The notes under the pieces are model-generated. The model was not told the origin of the DNA. It searched no databases and worked only from the letters and a program-made list of their open reading frames with translations. A stretch of 64,000 nucleotides of DNA from Manihot esculenta (Eukaryota; Streptophyta; Magnoliopsida; Malpighiales; Euphorbiaceae), in assembly GCF_001659605.2 (NCBI RefSeq), contig NC_035172.2, positions 16,183,051-16,247,050 of the forward strand, in the 5' to 3' direction. Below, piece after piece: positions 22,401 to 33,219 of this stretch. Made by a program: the position numbers and the translations under genes. Positions within the stretch are counted from its first letter, which is position 1, and each line of letters begins with the position of its first letter.

Positions 22401-23344
22401 ACAAACAAACTTGTTTGATAAAGGTTATAGCCGAATTATTGTAAGTTGCTTTTAAGCGTCCTCCGAGCATTTTTGCCTTCATGTATATTTTGGGCCATTT
22501 AGCCCTAATTTTTCGCTTTCGGGCTCTTCTAACCCTGAGCTTCTTCCGAGCATTTTTGCTCTTCCGTGCCTTCTAGGCACTTTGGCCCTGATTGTTTTTA
22601 CGCCTGAGACCTTTTGGTGGGTCTTTTTTATTCTAGTCAGCCTCTGGGCTTTTTAGCTATGATTTTTTTATTTTAGCACTTTGCTCTTTTGCAACTTCTG
22701 GGCTCTTTGCCCTTAAGCGTCTTCTGAGCATTTTTAATCTTGCATGTCTTTCAAGCTTTTTCACCCTTAGGCATCTTACGAGCATTTTTTATCTTGCACG
22801 TCTTCTGGGCTTTTTTGCCCCTATACGTCTTTCGAGCATTTTTGTTCTTGCACGTCTTTCGGGCTCTTCTGCCCTTAGACTGCTTCTGGGCATTTTTTTC
22901 GCATTTTCTAGGCAATTAGCTTTGAGTTCACTTCTAGGCTCTTCTGCCCTTAGACTGCTTCCGAGCATTTTTTTCGTGTTTTCTAGGCCCTTAGCCCTGA
23001 ATTCATTTTCAAGCATTATTTCTCTTTTGTGCCTTCTAGGAACTTAGCCTTGAGTTAGCTTCCAGGCTTCTTTAGCCCTTTGGCTCTCTGGCTCTCTGGT
23101 TAGCTTTCGGGCATTTTTTTAGGGATTCACGCTTGTGGCCTTACTAGCGATTTCATGGCTCAGGCTTGTGGCCTTTATTTTATTTACAAAATTTATCTAC
23201 AAAATAATAATTTGATGTTTCTGAGATTCAGGCTCTTGGCCTTACTGACGATTTCATGACTCAGGCTTGTTGCCTTTCTTTTATTTGTAAAATTTATTTG
23301 CAAAATAAAAACTTGGTATTTTTTAGATTCATGCTCTTGGCCTT

Positions 23345-23735
23345 ACTGACGATTTGTTGGATTTAGGCTCGCGGCCTTATTGGAGATTTTCGAGATTCAG
23401 GCTCGTGGCTTTATTAGCGATTTTCGAGATTCAGGATCATAGCCTTATTAGCGATTCTGGGGATTCGGGCTCGTAGCATTACTAGCAATTTTAGAGATTC
23501 AGGTTTGTGGCCTTACTGGCGATTTTCAAGATTCAGTCTTGTGGCCTTATTGGTGGTTTTGAAAAATCAGGCTCGTGGTCTTACTGGCAATTTCTGAGAT
23601 TCAGGCTCGTGGCCTTATTGGCGATTTCTGAGATTCAAGCTCGTGGCCTTACTTGCGATTTTCAAGATTTAGGCTTATGGCCTTACTGGCGATTTCTGAG
23701 ATTCCGGCTCGTGGCATTACTGGCGATTTTGGGCT
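23345..23735. repeat. 34-bp minisatellite
   Basis: About eleven degenerate tandem units follow the consensus GAGATTCAGGCTCGTGGCCT then TACTGGCGATTTTC. Units differ by a few bases and small indels. One frame stays open for 120 codons through them (from 23507) but gives only a repetitive peptide, so it is not taken as a gene. Confidence 0.85.
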
Positions 23736-24336
23736 TATTAGCCTTTCTCTTTTATTTGAAATTTACCTGCAAAATAAAAAATTGCACTACATATATATTT
23801 GTAATGAGAATACTCGCTGTTAATTGGGTAATATTTGTCAAAGAATACTGGAGCATGCAATATACTTAGCTTTATATTTTCCTCCGGGCTCTCAGCTCTA
23901 ATCATTCGGCCCAACGCTTTTTTCCCCTCCATTTTCTTCCGGGCTTTTTAACTTTGGCTAGTTGTGTGGTTGCTAGTTAACTCTCGAGCTCTTCAGCCCT
24001 ACCCCTCTTTCCGAGGATGCTTACTTTTGCATTTCTTCTTAGCTTTTTGCCCTTCCACATCTTCTGGGCTTTTTGCCCTAATTATTTCGAGAATTTTTGT
24101 CTTGGGTGATTTCGGGCTCTTAGTCCTGACTCTCTAGCCTTTCTCTTGCTTTTGAATTTTCTCTGAAAAATAAAGGCTTACACAAAGTATATACATAATG
24201 AGAATACTCGCTGGTAATTTGAATAGCAAGATACTTAGCCTCATATTTCAACCGAGTACAAATATTAATTTTGTGCAACCATATCATCTCATATAATTCA
24301 AAAGAATCTAATAAATAAAGTTTCTCATACACAAAT

Positions 24337-24740
24337 TGTTAGTGTATATGCCCTAGGCCATTATCTTGGACCTTTTTGTATGTCGTTTTGGTTATTAATA
24401 AAAGAGGTTTTTATCATTATTATTTGTTTGCATGTTACATAATAATGATTATCATCCCTGGTTACTTATTATTATGTTGATAATAATAAAATATAACTGG
24501 TATGATTATTGTTTGATAATCATGAGATGATTATATATATGTTGATATAATTCAATAATCATAGATACTTGTTAGAGAACAAAGTATTGGATGGACCCGC
24601 ATTGAGATCACTACATGGGTCATTGTCATAAGTGAATCTCAAAGTAGTTATGTCTTAATCCTTTGACTTGAGATTGTCATAGTTTCCAACATAAGGACTG
24701 TTATGTTTTGACATAACCAAACGTTGTCTTTCATCGGACA
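24337..24740 (+). repeat. Copia 5' LTR, first piece
   Basis: 404 bp matching 58893-59296 of the 3' LTR. It stops at the junction with Athila-2. The next 86 bp of the LTR (equivalent to 59297-59382) are missing on both sides of Athila-2, showing a deletion across the insertion junction. Confidence 0.92.
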
Positions 24741-26310
24741 ACCTTCGGCGGCAACCTTCGGCGGCCGAACCATGCAGACAGAGACGAAATTCCACTACCT
24801 TCGGCCCCTGAATCCCAACCTTCGGCTGCCGAACCTCCAAAATTCCAGCCTCCGAAACTCAACTTAGGCAGCCGAAAATGCGCTCTATTGCACTCCTTCC
24901 TTGTTCAAGAAGCCATATCCCAAGTTGCCATATTTGAGGAGCCAAATAAGGGAAATATCTTGAGATCCAAATCTTCAATATTCACATTCAATTATTGGGT
25001 TTCAAGATCCCCCTTATTAAGGAAAGAAAATCCCAAGATCACATGCTTCCTACTTAGTGCCATGCACATTCAAAATTCAAAAGGAGTCTCTACCTTCCTT
25101 ATTAGTGCATGGGCAGCCTCTTAACTCTTTAGGCAACATCTTGGAGACCTTGGACAGCAAGTAAAAAGACCAAAGTGCCCCCACTTGCCTTCAAACACAT
25201 GCAACTCGTTTTTGCCTTCATACATGCACAAACAAGGCACATGCAACACCAAGGACACTTTGGGCAGCCTCTAAAAGCCTCCTGGACTTCCATGAAACCC
25301 TAGGCAGCCTTCCAAGACATATTAAAAGGCTTCAAGAAGACAAGAAGACAGGCTTTTCCATCTCCCAAAAATCGGCAAGACTCCCAAGTCACTCTCTCCA
25401 CCTTAGTTCTTCATCTTTTGCTTTCTTTTCTTTTATTTTCTGTTTGGTTCAGCCATGAGTGGCTGAAACCCTTTTTCTAGTTGAGGATTGGTTGAAACTA
25501 AGGTTGTTTAAAAGGTTGTGAGATCTGAACAGAAACTTTTGTCTTTGATTTTATTCAATATTCATGCAATTGTGCTTTGATTCCAAGATTGCTTTGTTGT
25601 TTTGATCAAATTGGCCACTTCATTCTTGATTGAAAAGTTAATTGATTGTTGATTAGGATATTTGTTAGTCCGTAATTGCTGGAAATATTCTGATCTAAGA
25701 ACACTTGGTGTAAAAACCAAGGAATTGCATGATCTAACATCATCTCATGCGTTTGAGTAGTTAGGGTTTGGATCTTTCTTGTTCTTCATGCAATTGGCAA
25801 TTGTTTTGATGCCTATGGCCCAAGGACGTTCCTTGGCAATTTGTTGATTAGTAATTGGTTAGAGGACGTTCCCTAATCAATTTTTTCATAAGGAAAGATA
25901 TGGTGGTGAGAAGCGTCTTCCACCCCCATAACCAACCTATTGAGTTAATCAAGATTACCATGTTTCAATGATCAACCCAAACAACCAAAGTGGATCCATA
26001 TCTTCAACTAGACCTTTCTCTTATTGATTTCTCTCTTATTTTAGACTACTTATTGTTTTAATTGCTTTTATTAGTTGTTAATCAAATCATCTCAAAACCC
26101 CCCTTTTTACTTTTATTGCACTTTACTTTTGTTCTATTTGCAATTACTTGCCTTCTATTGTGTTTCCAATCGGTTTTATTGGTCTTGATTGTGATAAATA
26201 AATAGGTAATCAATTCTCTGTGGATACGATCCTTCACCACTGTCTACAGTTGTAAATTGTAGGTAACCAAGAAGGTTATTTTTGGCTGGCTTCGACAACC
26301 GCTCCTGTCA
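24741..26310 (+). repeat. 5' LTR of Athila-2 (first 261 bp missing)
   Basis: Aligns base for base in length with 31607-33176. It begins within the palindrome array and keeps 13-mers at 24757 and 24821. The likely TATA-like motif is TATTAAAA near 25319. The end is CTCCTGTCA, followed by the primer-binding site. Confidence 0.92.
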
Positions 26311-26315
26311 AAAAT

Positions 26316-26332
26316 TGGCGCCGTTGCCGGGG
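26316..26332 (+). promoter_or_regulatory. Primer-binding site of Athila-2 (tRNA-Asp type)
   Basis: TGGCGCCGTTGCCGGGG, five bases after the LTR end, is a perfect complement of the plant tRNA-Asp 3' terminus, as is typical for Athila. Confidence 0.93.
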
Positions 26333-26366
26333 AATTGATTTTACTTGTTTGTTTATTTTTCTTTTC

Positions 26367-29300
26367 ATGACCAGGTCTGAACATAGGGACACTCTGCCCT
26401 TTGATCCAGAAATTGAACGCACCATCAGAAGGCTAGGAAAGCAAGCCTCAACCGCAGAACCTTCTGCCCAACATTCGGCCGCCGAAACTCATCAACCTTC
26501 GGCCGCCGAACTTCCTTCACTCCAGCAACCAGATTGTGCACCAATGGCAGAACCTCAAGCACCAGCTGCTGCCCATGATGGACATGCTGTCCAAGGCCGG
26601 ATAATTCAAGAAAATCCAGCAAATAGGCCACAAGCACAAAGGGAAAGAACCATGAGGGAGTTAGCAACCCCTATAGGTGATTATGCTCCACTTTGCATCA
26701 CCTATCCACCTCTAACAGTTCCCTTTGAACTGAAATCAGGTTTGATTCATCAACTCCCTAAATTTAGAGGTTTACCAAATGAAAATCCACATAAGCACTT
26801 AAAAGAATTCAAAATTATTTGCTCATCCATGAGACCTCAAGGGATCTCTGAAGATCATGTTAAACTAAGAGCCTTCCCTTTTTCATTAGATGACCATGCT
26901 AAAGATTGGTTATTTTATTTGCCATCTGGATCTATAACTTCTTGGGATGATATGGTCCAAGCCTTTTTGGACAAATACTTCCCACCATCTAAATCAATTG
27001 GCATAATAAGAGAAATCACTAGCATAAAGCAAAGACCAACTGAGGACTTATATGATTATTGGGAAAGGTTTGAAAGACTATGCACAGGTTGTCCACAACA
27101 TGATATGTCAGACAAAGCCCTCATTCAGTTCTTCTATGGAGGATTGACTCCATCAGAAAGGAAACTCATAACTGTAGCCTGTGGAGGATCTATCCTTGAC
27201 AAGACACCTAGGGAGATGAAGGAACTCATATCCAGTCTTGCAGCCTCATCCAAGCAATATAAAGAAGAGGGGCAAACGCAAAGAGGAATCCATGAGGTAA
27301 GTACTTCTTCTGTTGAATCTCAAATTGCAAAACTAACCTCTCTTGTGGAAAAGATTGCCCTTGGCCAAGTCCAACAGATACAAGCAATTCAGCCACCTAG
27401 GCCATGTGGGATTTGTTCATTTGTGGGACACCCTACTGATCAATGTCCCACCCTCCAAGAAGACAATCAGCAAGTCAATGCAATTGGGAGATACAACAAC
27501 CAACCTAGATATGATCCATACTCCAATACATACAATCCAGGTTGGAGAGATCACCCCAATTTCAGCTATGCAAAGTCCAACAATGATCAAAATTACCAAA
27601 GCTACCAAAGAAATCAAGCCCAACCAACACCTTCAAATCCAAATCAGAACCTTGAGAAGATCATGCAAACAATGATGGAAATGATGGTGAACACCATGCA
27701 AAGCGTGCGACAAGACATAAGCCAAATGGCCACCTCTATAGGCCAACTGCAAACCCAAGATAAGCTCCCTTCTCAAACTGAAACTAACCCTAGACAAAAT
27801 GTCAGTGCTATTACTTTGAGAAGTGGCAAAGAACTTCAAAATGCCAATCATGAGCAAGAGGTAGAACCAAGGCCACATGAAGCCTCTCCATCTCAATCTG
27901 AACCACCTCATGCACACAAGACTGATCCAAAGGTGAACTTTCACATCCCACCTCCTTTTCCAAAAAGATTTGAAAGAACGCAAAAAGAAAAAGAGGAAAA
28001 GGAGATCCTTGAGACTTTCAGAAAAGTGGAGATCAACATACCACTGCTAGACGCTGTGAAGCAAATTCCAAGGTATGCCAAATTTCTGAAAGAGTTGTGC
28101 ACTAACAGAAGAAAGCTAGCTGAAAGAGAGAAAGTAAGTGTAGGTGAGGTAGTCACTGCTGTTATTAAAAGAGAACTCCCTACCAAATGCAAGGACAAAG
28201 GTATGTTCGCTATCTCTTGTAAAATTGGGAATGTTGGTATCAAGAAAGCCATGTGTGATCTTGGTGCATCTATTAATGTCATGCCTCTCTCCATCTATAA
28301 ATCTCTCAATGCATGTGCACTCAAAGAAACAAGGGTTGTGATACAATTGGCTGATAGATCTGTGGTATACCCTATAGGTGTCTTAGAAGATGTCTTAGTC
28401 CAAGTAGATGAACTTGTCTTTCCTGCTGATTTTTATGTGATTGATACTAAGGAAGATAGTTGCAATACTAGTTCTGACATTCTTCTTGGACGTCCTTTCT
28501 TGAGTACTGCTAGAACTAAGATTGATGTGCATGATGGTACTCTTACCATGGAATTTGAAGGGGAAGTCATAAAGTACAATGTGTATGATGCCATGAAATA
28601 TCCACATGATATGTCCCCTGTTTATGGTCTTGATATTATTGATTGTTTGAGCCAAGATGTGTTTAATGAAAATCAAGATTCTGTTCTAGATGATGATCTT
28701 TGCAGGATTGAAAATCTGAAACTAAAGGAAACAATCTGCAGCATTCAGCAAGTGGAGATCAAGCAGACAGAAGACATTCTTCGGCCGCCGAACATCTTTC
28801 GGCCGCCGAACCCCACTGACTTGCGGAAGCCGAATCCATCGCCAAAGCTCACTCCGCAAACTGACGAGATTCGGCCGCCGAACCCAGAACCTTTTCGGCC
28901 GCCGAACCTCGCCCAGCAGGTACCAACACGAGCAAGCTCCTCCGAACTTCCTGAATCTGAAAAATCCAAGGAAGACCTCCTTGAACAGATCTTCCTTGCT
29001 CAGTCTGACGAGCCATGGTACGCCGATATGGTAAACTACTTGGCCACAGGTAACTTACCTTCTGACATGCCTAAGCACACTAAAGATAAAATAAAAAAGG
29101 ATGCCAAATACTATGTTTGGGATGAGCCTTATTTGTGGAAACATTGTGCTGACCAAATGATAAGGAGATGCATTCCTGATCAAGAAATAGCCTTTGTACT
29201 TACTTTTTGTCATTCATATAGTTGTGGAGGACACTTTGGTCCAAGGAAAACTGCTCACAAGATACTTGAAAGTGGCCTATTTTAGCCCACCATGTTTCGA

Positions 29301-30305
29301 GATGCTTTTCTATTTTGCAGGACATGTGCTAGGTGTCAACAGATTGGAAATTTGAGCAAAAGAAATCAAATGCCACAGAACCCCATCATGGTCTGTGAGG
29401 TATTTGATGTTTGGGGCATAGATTTCATGGGACCATTCCCACCATCCTTTGGATACACTTATATCATCCTTGCAGTAGATTATGTATCCAAATGGGTGGA
29501 GGCTAGAGCAACTAAGACTGATGATGCCAAGGCAGTGGTAGACTTTGTGAAGACCAACATTTTTGCCAGACATGGAGTACCAAAAGCAATCATTAGTGAT
29601 AGAGGGACCCATTTTTGCAATAGGGTAGTGGAAAGCCTTCTCAGAAAACACAATGTGATCCATAGAACATCCACAGCCTACCACCCTCAGACGAATGGGC
29701 AAGCTGAAGTGTCCAATAGAGAAATCAAAGCCATCCTTGAAAAGACAGTTTCTCCCAACCGAAAGGATTGGAGCTTAAGATTAGAGGATGCCTTATGGGC
29801 CTACAGAACTGCCTACAAGACTCCCATAGGTATGTCTCCTTATAGACTTGTCTATGGGAAAGCTTGTCACCTCCCAGTTGAGCTTGAGCACAAGGCATAT
29901 TGGGCTGTAAAGAATTGCAACATGGACCTCAAGGCAGCTGGCCATCATCGCAAGTTGCAACTGCAAGAGGTTGAGGAAATAAGACGAGATGCATATGAAA
30001 ACTCTTGGAACTACAAAACAAAGACCAAAGCCTCCCATGACAATCATCTTTCAAGAAAACAATTTGAGGTTGGTGATAAAGTCTTACTCTTTGACTCTCG
30101 TCTGAAACTGTTCCTAGGAAAGCTACGGTCTAGGTGGATTGGACCATTCATTGTAGAACATGCATACCCACATGGAGCTGTAGACATCCGAAGCATAGAA
30201 ACTGGGAAAATCTTCAAGGTGAATGGACATCGTCTGAAACCATACTTTGAAGGGTTCGCAGTACAAGTGGTGGAAGAAATTCCACTACAACATCATTCTG
30301 CCTAG
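26367..30305 (+). pseudogene. Athila-2 gag-protease-integrase polyprotein without RT/RNase H, one amber codon
   Basis: 1312 residues plus stop in a single frame from ATG 26367 (MTRSEHRDTLPF, matching Athila-1; an in-frame ATG at 26349 is not shared). Order: gag with zinc knuckle CX2CX4HX4C from about residue 347; aspartic protease with DLGAS at about 631 and DILLGRPFL; a proline-rich spacer with RPPN repeats (about 805-860); integrase zinc module near 948; catalytic Asp 1019, Asp 1078 and Glu 1114 (35 residues between the last two). No YVDD-like motif or RNase H lies between protease and integrase. TAG at 29283-29285 replaces TGG of Athila-1. Six 13-mers TTCGGC-N-GCCGAA lie in frame: two in gag (26474, 26498) and four in the spacer (28780, 28798, 28870, 28894). 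Replication would need RT in trans. Confidence 0.92.
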
Positions 30306-31345
30306 AGGATCATGCCACGCACACCACACCCCAGGGAAGTACTCAGTTTCTTTTGTTCTCTTCTCTCTTCTCTTCTTTTCTTTTCTCTTCTTTTACATTG
30401 AGGACAATGCATGATTTAAGTGTGGGGGTGCATATTCCTTCTTCCTTCTTCTTTTCTCCTTCTACCCTTCTCATGTTTTCTCATGCTTTCTGATGCAAAA
30501 ATTTTTTCTTTTTAAAGTCCTTTTTAGTTAATTAGCCACAGTTAAATTTTAATTTATTTATGCTTTCAATAAAACACACACAACCACAACCATCTTCTTC
30601 TTTTTGTTTTGCTCTACCCAAACTAATGAACTATGTTAGATGAGTTTTTCTTGCCATGACCCCATTGATGTGATAACTCTTTAAACTTATGTTGAATCAA
30701 TTGCAGTGAGTTATATTCATGTTTGAGAATTGCCTTTTGAATTGAATCTTTGAGTTTGCCATGGTGAAAAATATATTGATGACCCTCAATCGATTGAGAA
30801 TAAATTAAAGTTGTGTGAATGAACTTAACATGACTTGCTTTAGCAATTGGTGTTGATTTGTCCAAATCATTGAGAGAAAGAAAATTCAGCAAAGGCAAAG
30901 ACCTCAAAAGCACATATTGAAAATTGTTCCAATGGTCAAAAGACTATGAACAAGGCAAGTAGCCACTTGGATAGGTGACCAACTGAAAAATATAAACCTT
31001 CAAATCAAAAATAGGTTGGTAACCTTTCCAAGCAAGATCTAAAGTGCAAAAGCCTGAATAAAGTACTTCAAGGTAAGGGCAAGTCAATCCAAAAGCTAGA
31101 AAAAGTCTTAACAAATAATGTGCATGTATGGTCTCTCTTGAAGAAAATAAATCCTAGCCATGGTAAGCAAAGGGAAACAAGGAAAAGAGGTAAGTAATCT
31201 TCATGCATATATTCTTCACTGCAATGCTTCAAAATAGGGGTCTAGAGTATGAGCTTAAGTGGAAATAAGGATCTAGAGCAAAGAAAACTTATTTGACTAT
31301 GTTTATTTGCTTGAGGACAAGCAAAAGCTTAAGTGTGGGGGTATT
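30306..31345 (+). other. Non-coding 3' segment of Athila-2 with two polypurine-tract-like blocks
   Basis: No env-like ORF is present. A pyrimidine-rich run (about 30350-30395) is followed by GAGGACAATGCATGATTTAA and GTGTGGGGGTG (30400-30430). Just before the LTR a related block reads TTGAGGACAAGCAAAAGC then TTAAGTGTGGGGGTATT (31311-31345), the polypurine-tract position. The two blocks share GAGGACAA...TTAAGTGTGGGGGT and both are also present in Athila-1. Confidence 0.75.
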
Positions 31346-33176
31346 TGATAGAGCATATTTTAGTCCATATTTTCATGATCTTATTGATGTTTATTTGCAC
31401 CTATTCTACCTAATTTTGTGGTTTTAATCATGTTTTGCAAATATTAGGTGTGAAGAAACAATTTGGAGAAAATGCTCTTAAAAATGCCAAAAGAAGCCAA
31501 AACTAGAGAAGCAACCTTCGGAGGCTACTTTCGGAAGCCAAAACTCAGTCACCTTCGGCGGCAATCTTCGGCGGCCGAAAGAGGACTCCAGAGACGAAAG
31601 TGGACTACCTTCGGCGGCAACCTTCGGCGGCCGAACCATTCAGACAGAGACGAAAGTCCACTACCTTCGGCCCCCGAATCCCAACCTTCGGCCGCCGAAC
31701 CTCCAAAATTCCAGCCTCCGAAACTCAACTTAGGCAGCCGAAAATGCGCTCTATTGCACTCCTTCCTTGTTCAAGAAGCCATATCCCAAGTTGCCATATT
31801 TGAGGAGCCAAATAAGGGAAATATCTTGAGATCCAAATCTTCAATATTCACATTCAATTATTGGGTTTCAAGATCCCCCTTATTAAGGAAAGAAAATCCC
31901 AAGATCACATGCTTCCTACTTAGTGCCATGCACATTCAAAAATCAAAAGGAGTCTCTACCTTCCTTATTAGTGCATGGGCAGCCTCTTAACTCTTTAGGC
32001 AACATCTTTGAGACCTTGGACAGCAAGTAAAAAGACCAAAGTGCCCCCACTTGCCTTCAAACACATGCAACTCGTTTTTGCCTTCATACATGCACAAACA
32101 AGGCACATGCAACACCAAGGACACTTTGGGCAGCCTCTAAAAGCCTCCTGGACTTCCATGAAACCCTAGGCAGCCTTCCAAGACATATTAAAAGGCTTCA
32201 AGAAGACAAGAAGACAGGCTTTTCCATCTCCCAAAAATCGGCAAGACTCCCAAGTCACTCTCTCCACCTTAGTTCTTCATCTTTTGCTTTCTTTTCTTTT
32301 ATTTTCTGTTTGGTTCAGCCATGAGTGGCTGAAACCCTTTTTCTAGTTGAGGATTGGTTGAAACTAAGGTTGTTTAAAAGGTTGTGAGATCTGAACAGAA
32401 ACTTTTGTCTTTGATTTTATTCAATATTCATGCAATTGTGCTTTGATTCCAAGATTGCTTTGTTGTTTTGATCAAATTGGCCACTTGATTCTTGATTGCA
32501 AAGTTAATTAATTGTTGATTAGGATATTTGTTAGTCCGTAATTGCTGGAAATATTCTGATCTAAGAACACTTGGTGTAAAAATCAAGGAATTGCATGATC
32601 TAACATCATCTCATGCGTTTGAGTAGTTAGGGTTTGGATCTTTCTTGTTCTTCATGCAATTGGCAATTGTTTTGATGCCTATGGCCCAAGGACGTTCCTT
32701 GGCAATTTGTTGATTAGTAATTGGTTAGAGGACGTTCCCTAATCAATTTGTTCATAAGGAAAGACATGGTGGTGAGAAGCGTCTTCCACCCCCATAACCA
32801 ACCTATTGAGTTAATCAAGATTACCATGTTTCAATGATCAATCCAAACAACCAAAGTGGATCCATATCTTCAACTAGACCTTTCTCTTATTGATTTCTCA
32901 CTTATTTTAGACTACTTATTGTTTTAATTGCTTTTATTAGTTGTTAATCAAATCATCTCAAAACCCCCCTTTTTACTTTTATTGCACTTTACTTTTGTTC
33001 TATTTGCAATTACTTGCCTTCTATTGTGTTTCCAATCAGTTTTATTGGTCTTGATTGTGATAAATAAATAGGTAATCAATTCTCTGTGGATACGATCCTT
33101 CACCACTGTCTACAGTTGTAAATTGTAGGTAACCAAGAAGGTTATTTTTGGCCGGCTTCGACAACCGCTCCTGTCA
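31346..33176 (+). repeat. 3' LTR of Athila-2
   Basis: 1831 bp from TGATAGAGCATA to CTCCTGTCA. It starts like the Athila-1 LTRs for about 170 bp, then carries a palindrome array (about 31519-31745) that those LTRs lack, then continues with Athila-type sequence. It is followed directly by Copia LTR (GATATCTTCTGGG). Confidence 0.92.
31519..31745 (+). repeat. TTCGGC-N-GCCGAA array within the Athila-2 LTR, shared with Tekay LTRs
   Basis: Exact 13-mers at 31567, 31623 and 31687 plus partial copies are interleaved with CCAGAGACGAAAG and CAGAGACGAAAG. The same two-part module fills the Tekay LTRs on the opposite strand (TTTCGTCTCTGGAG with TTCGGCCGCCGAA). LTR-A, -B and -C of Athila-1 have nothing like it here, so it is a gain in the Athila-2 line, now replicated into both its LTRs. 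Confidence 0.85.
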
Positions 33177-33219
33177 GATATCTTCTGGGCCCCTCGATAA
33201 GTGAGACTGAGAAATGTAT
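33177..33219 (+). repeat. Copia 5' LTR, second piece
   Basis: 43 bp matching 59383-59425 of the 3' LTR, stranded between the Athila-2 and Tekay-B insertions. Its last five bases, TGTAT, are the Tekay-B target duplication. Confidence 0.92.

Larger units (their letters stand above)
21285..24336 (-). other. Repeat-filled non-coding interior of an older element, probably Tat-like, left arm
   Basis: There is no recognisable coding region. The DNA is packed with degenerate short repeats such as CCGAGCATTTTTGCTC and TCTGGGCTTTTTGCCC, a 34-bp minisatellite and an approximately 1-kb duplication. A block containing TTTTATTTG, AATTTA and GCAAAATAAA recurs near 23172, 23273, 23742 and 24140, and AATGAGAATACTCGCTG occurs at about 23802 and 24197. 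Across the Copia insertion (target CAAAT) it joins 60338, where a leader, primer-site-like motif and LTR follow on the minus strand. My inference is a large non-autonomous (LARD-like) Tat-related element. The left limit is the Athila-1 insertion. Confidence 0.5.
24741..33176 (+). mobile_element. Athila-2: Athila-type element lacking RT/RNase H, left end deleted
   Basis: Truncated 5' LTR (24741-26310), tRNA-Asp primer site (26316-26332), a gag-protease-integrase frame with one amber codon (26367-30305), 1-kb non-coding segment, and a complete 3' LTR (31346-33176). It sits in the Copia 5' LTR. The first 261 bp of its 5' LTR are gone together with 86 bp of Copia LTR, so the target duplication cannot be seen. 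The remaining LTR parts are the same length (1570 bp) and differ at few positions, so the insertion is young. Confidence 0.92.

Noticed and set aside
23507..23869. A 120-codon open frame through the 34-bp minisatellite.
   Set aside because: The unit is 34 bp, so the frame rotates and stays open by chance; the peptide is repetitive and has no domain.
30306..31345. Env-like ORF expected in some Athila elements.
   Set aside because: No frame longer than about 100 codons is present, nor any in the matching Athila-1 segment (3256-4232).
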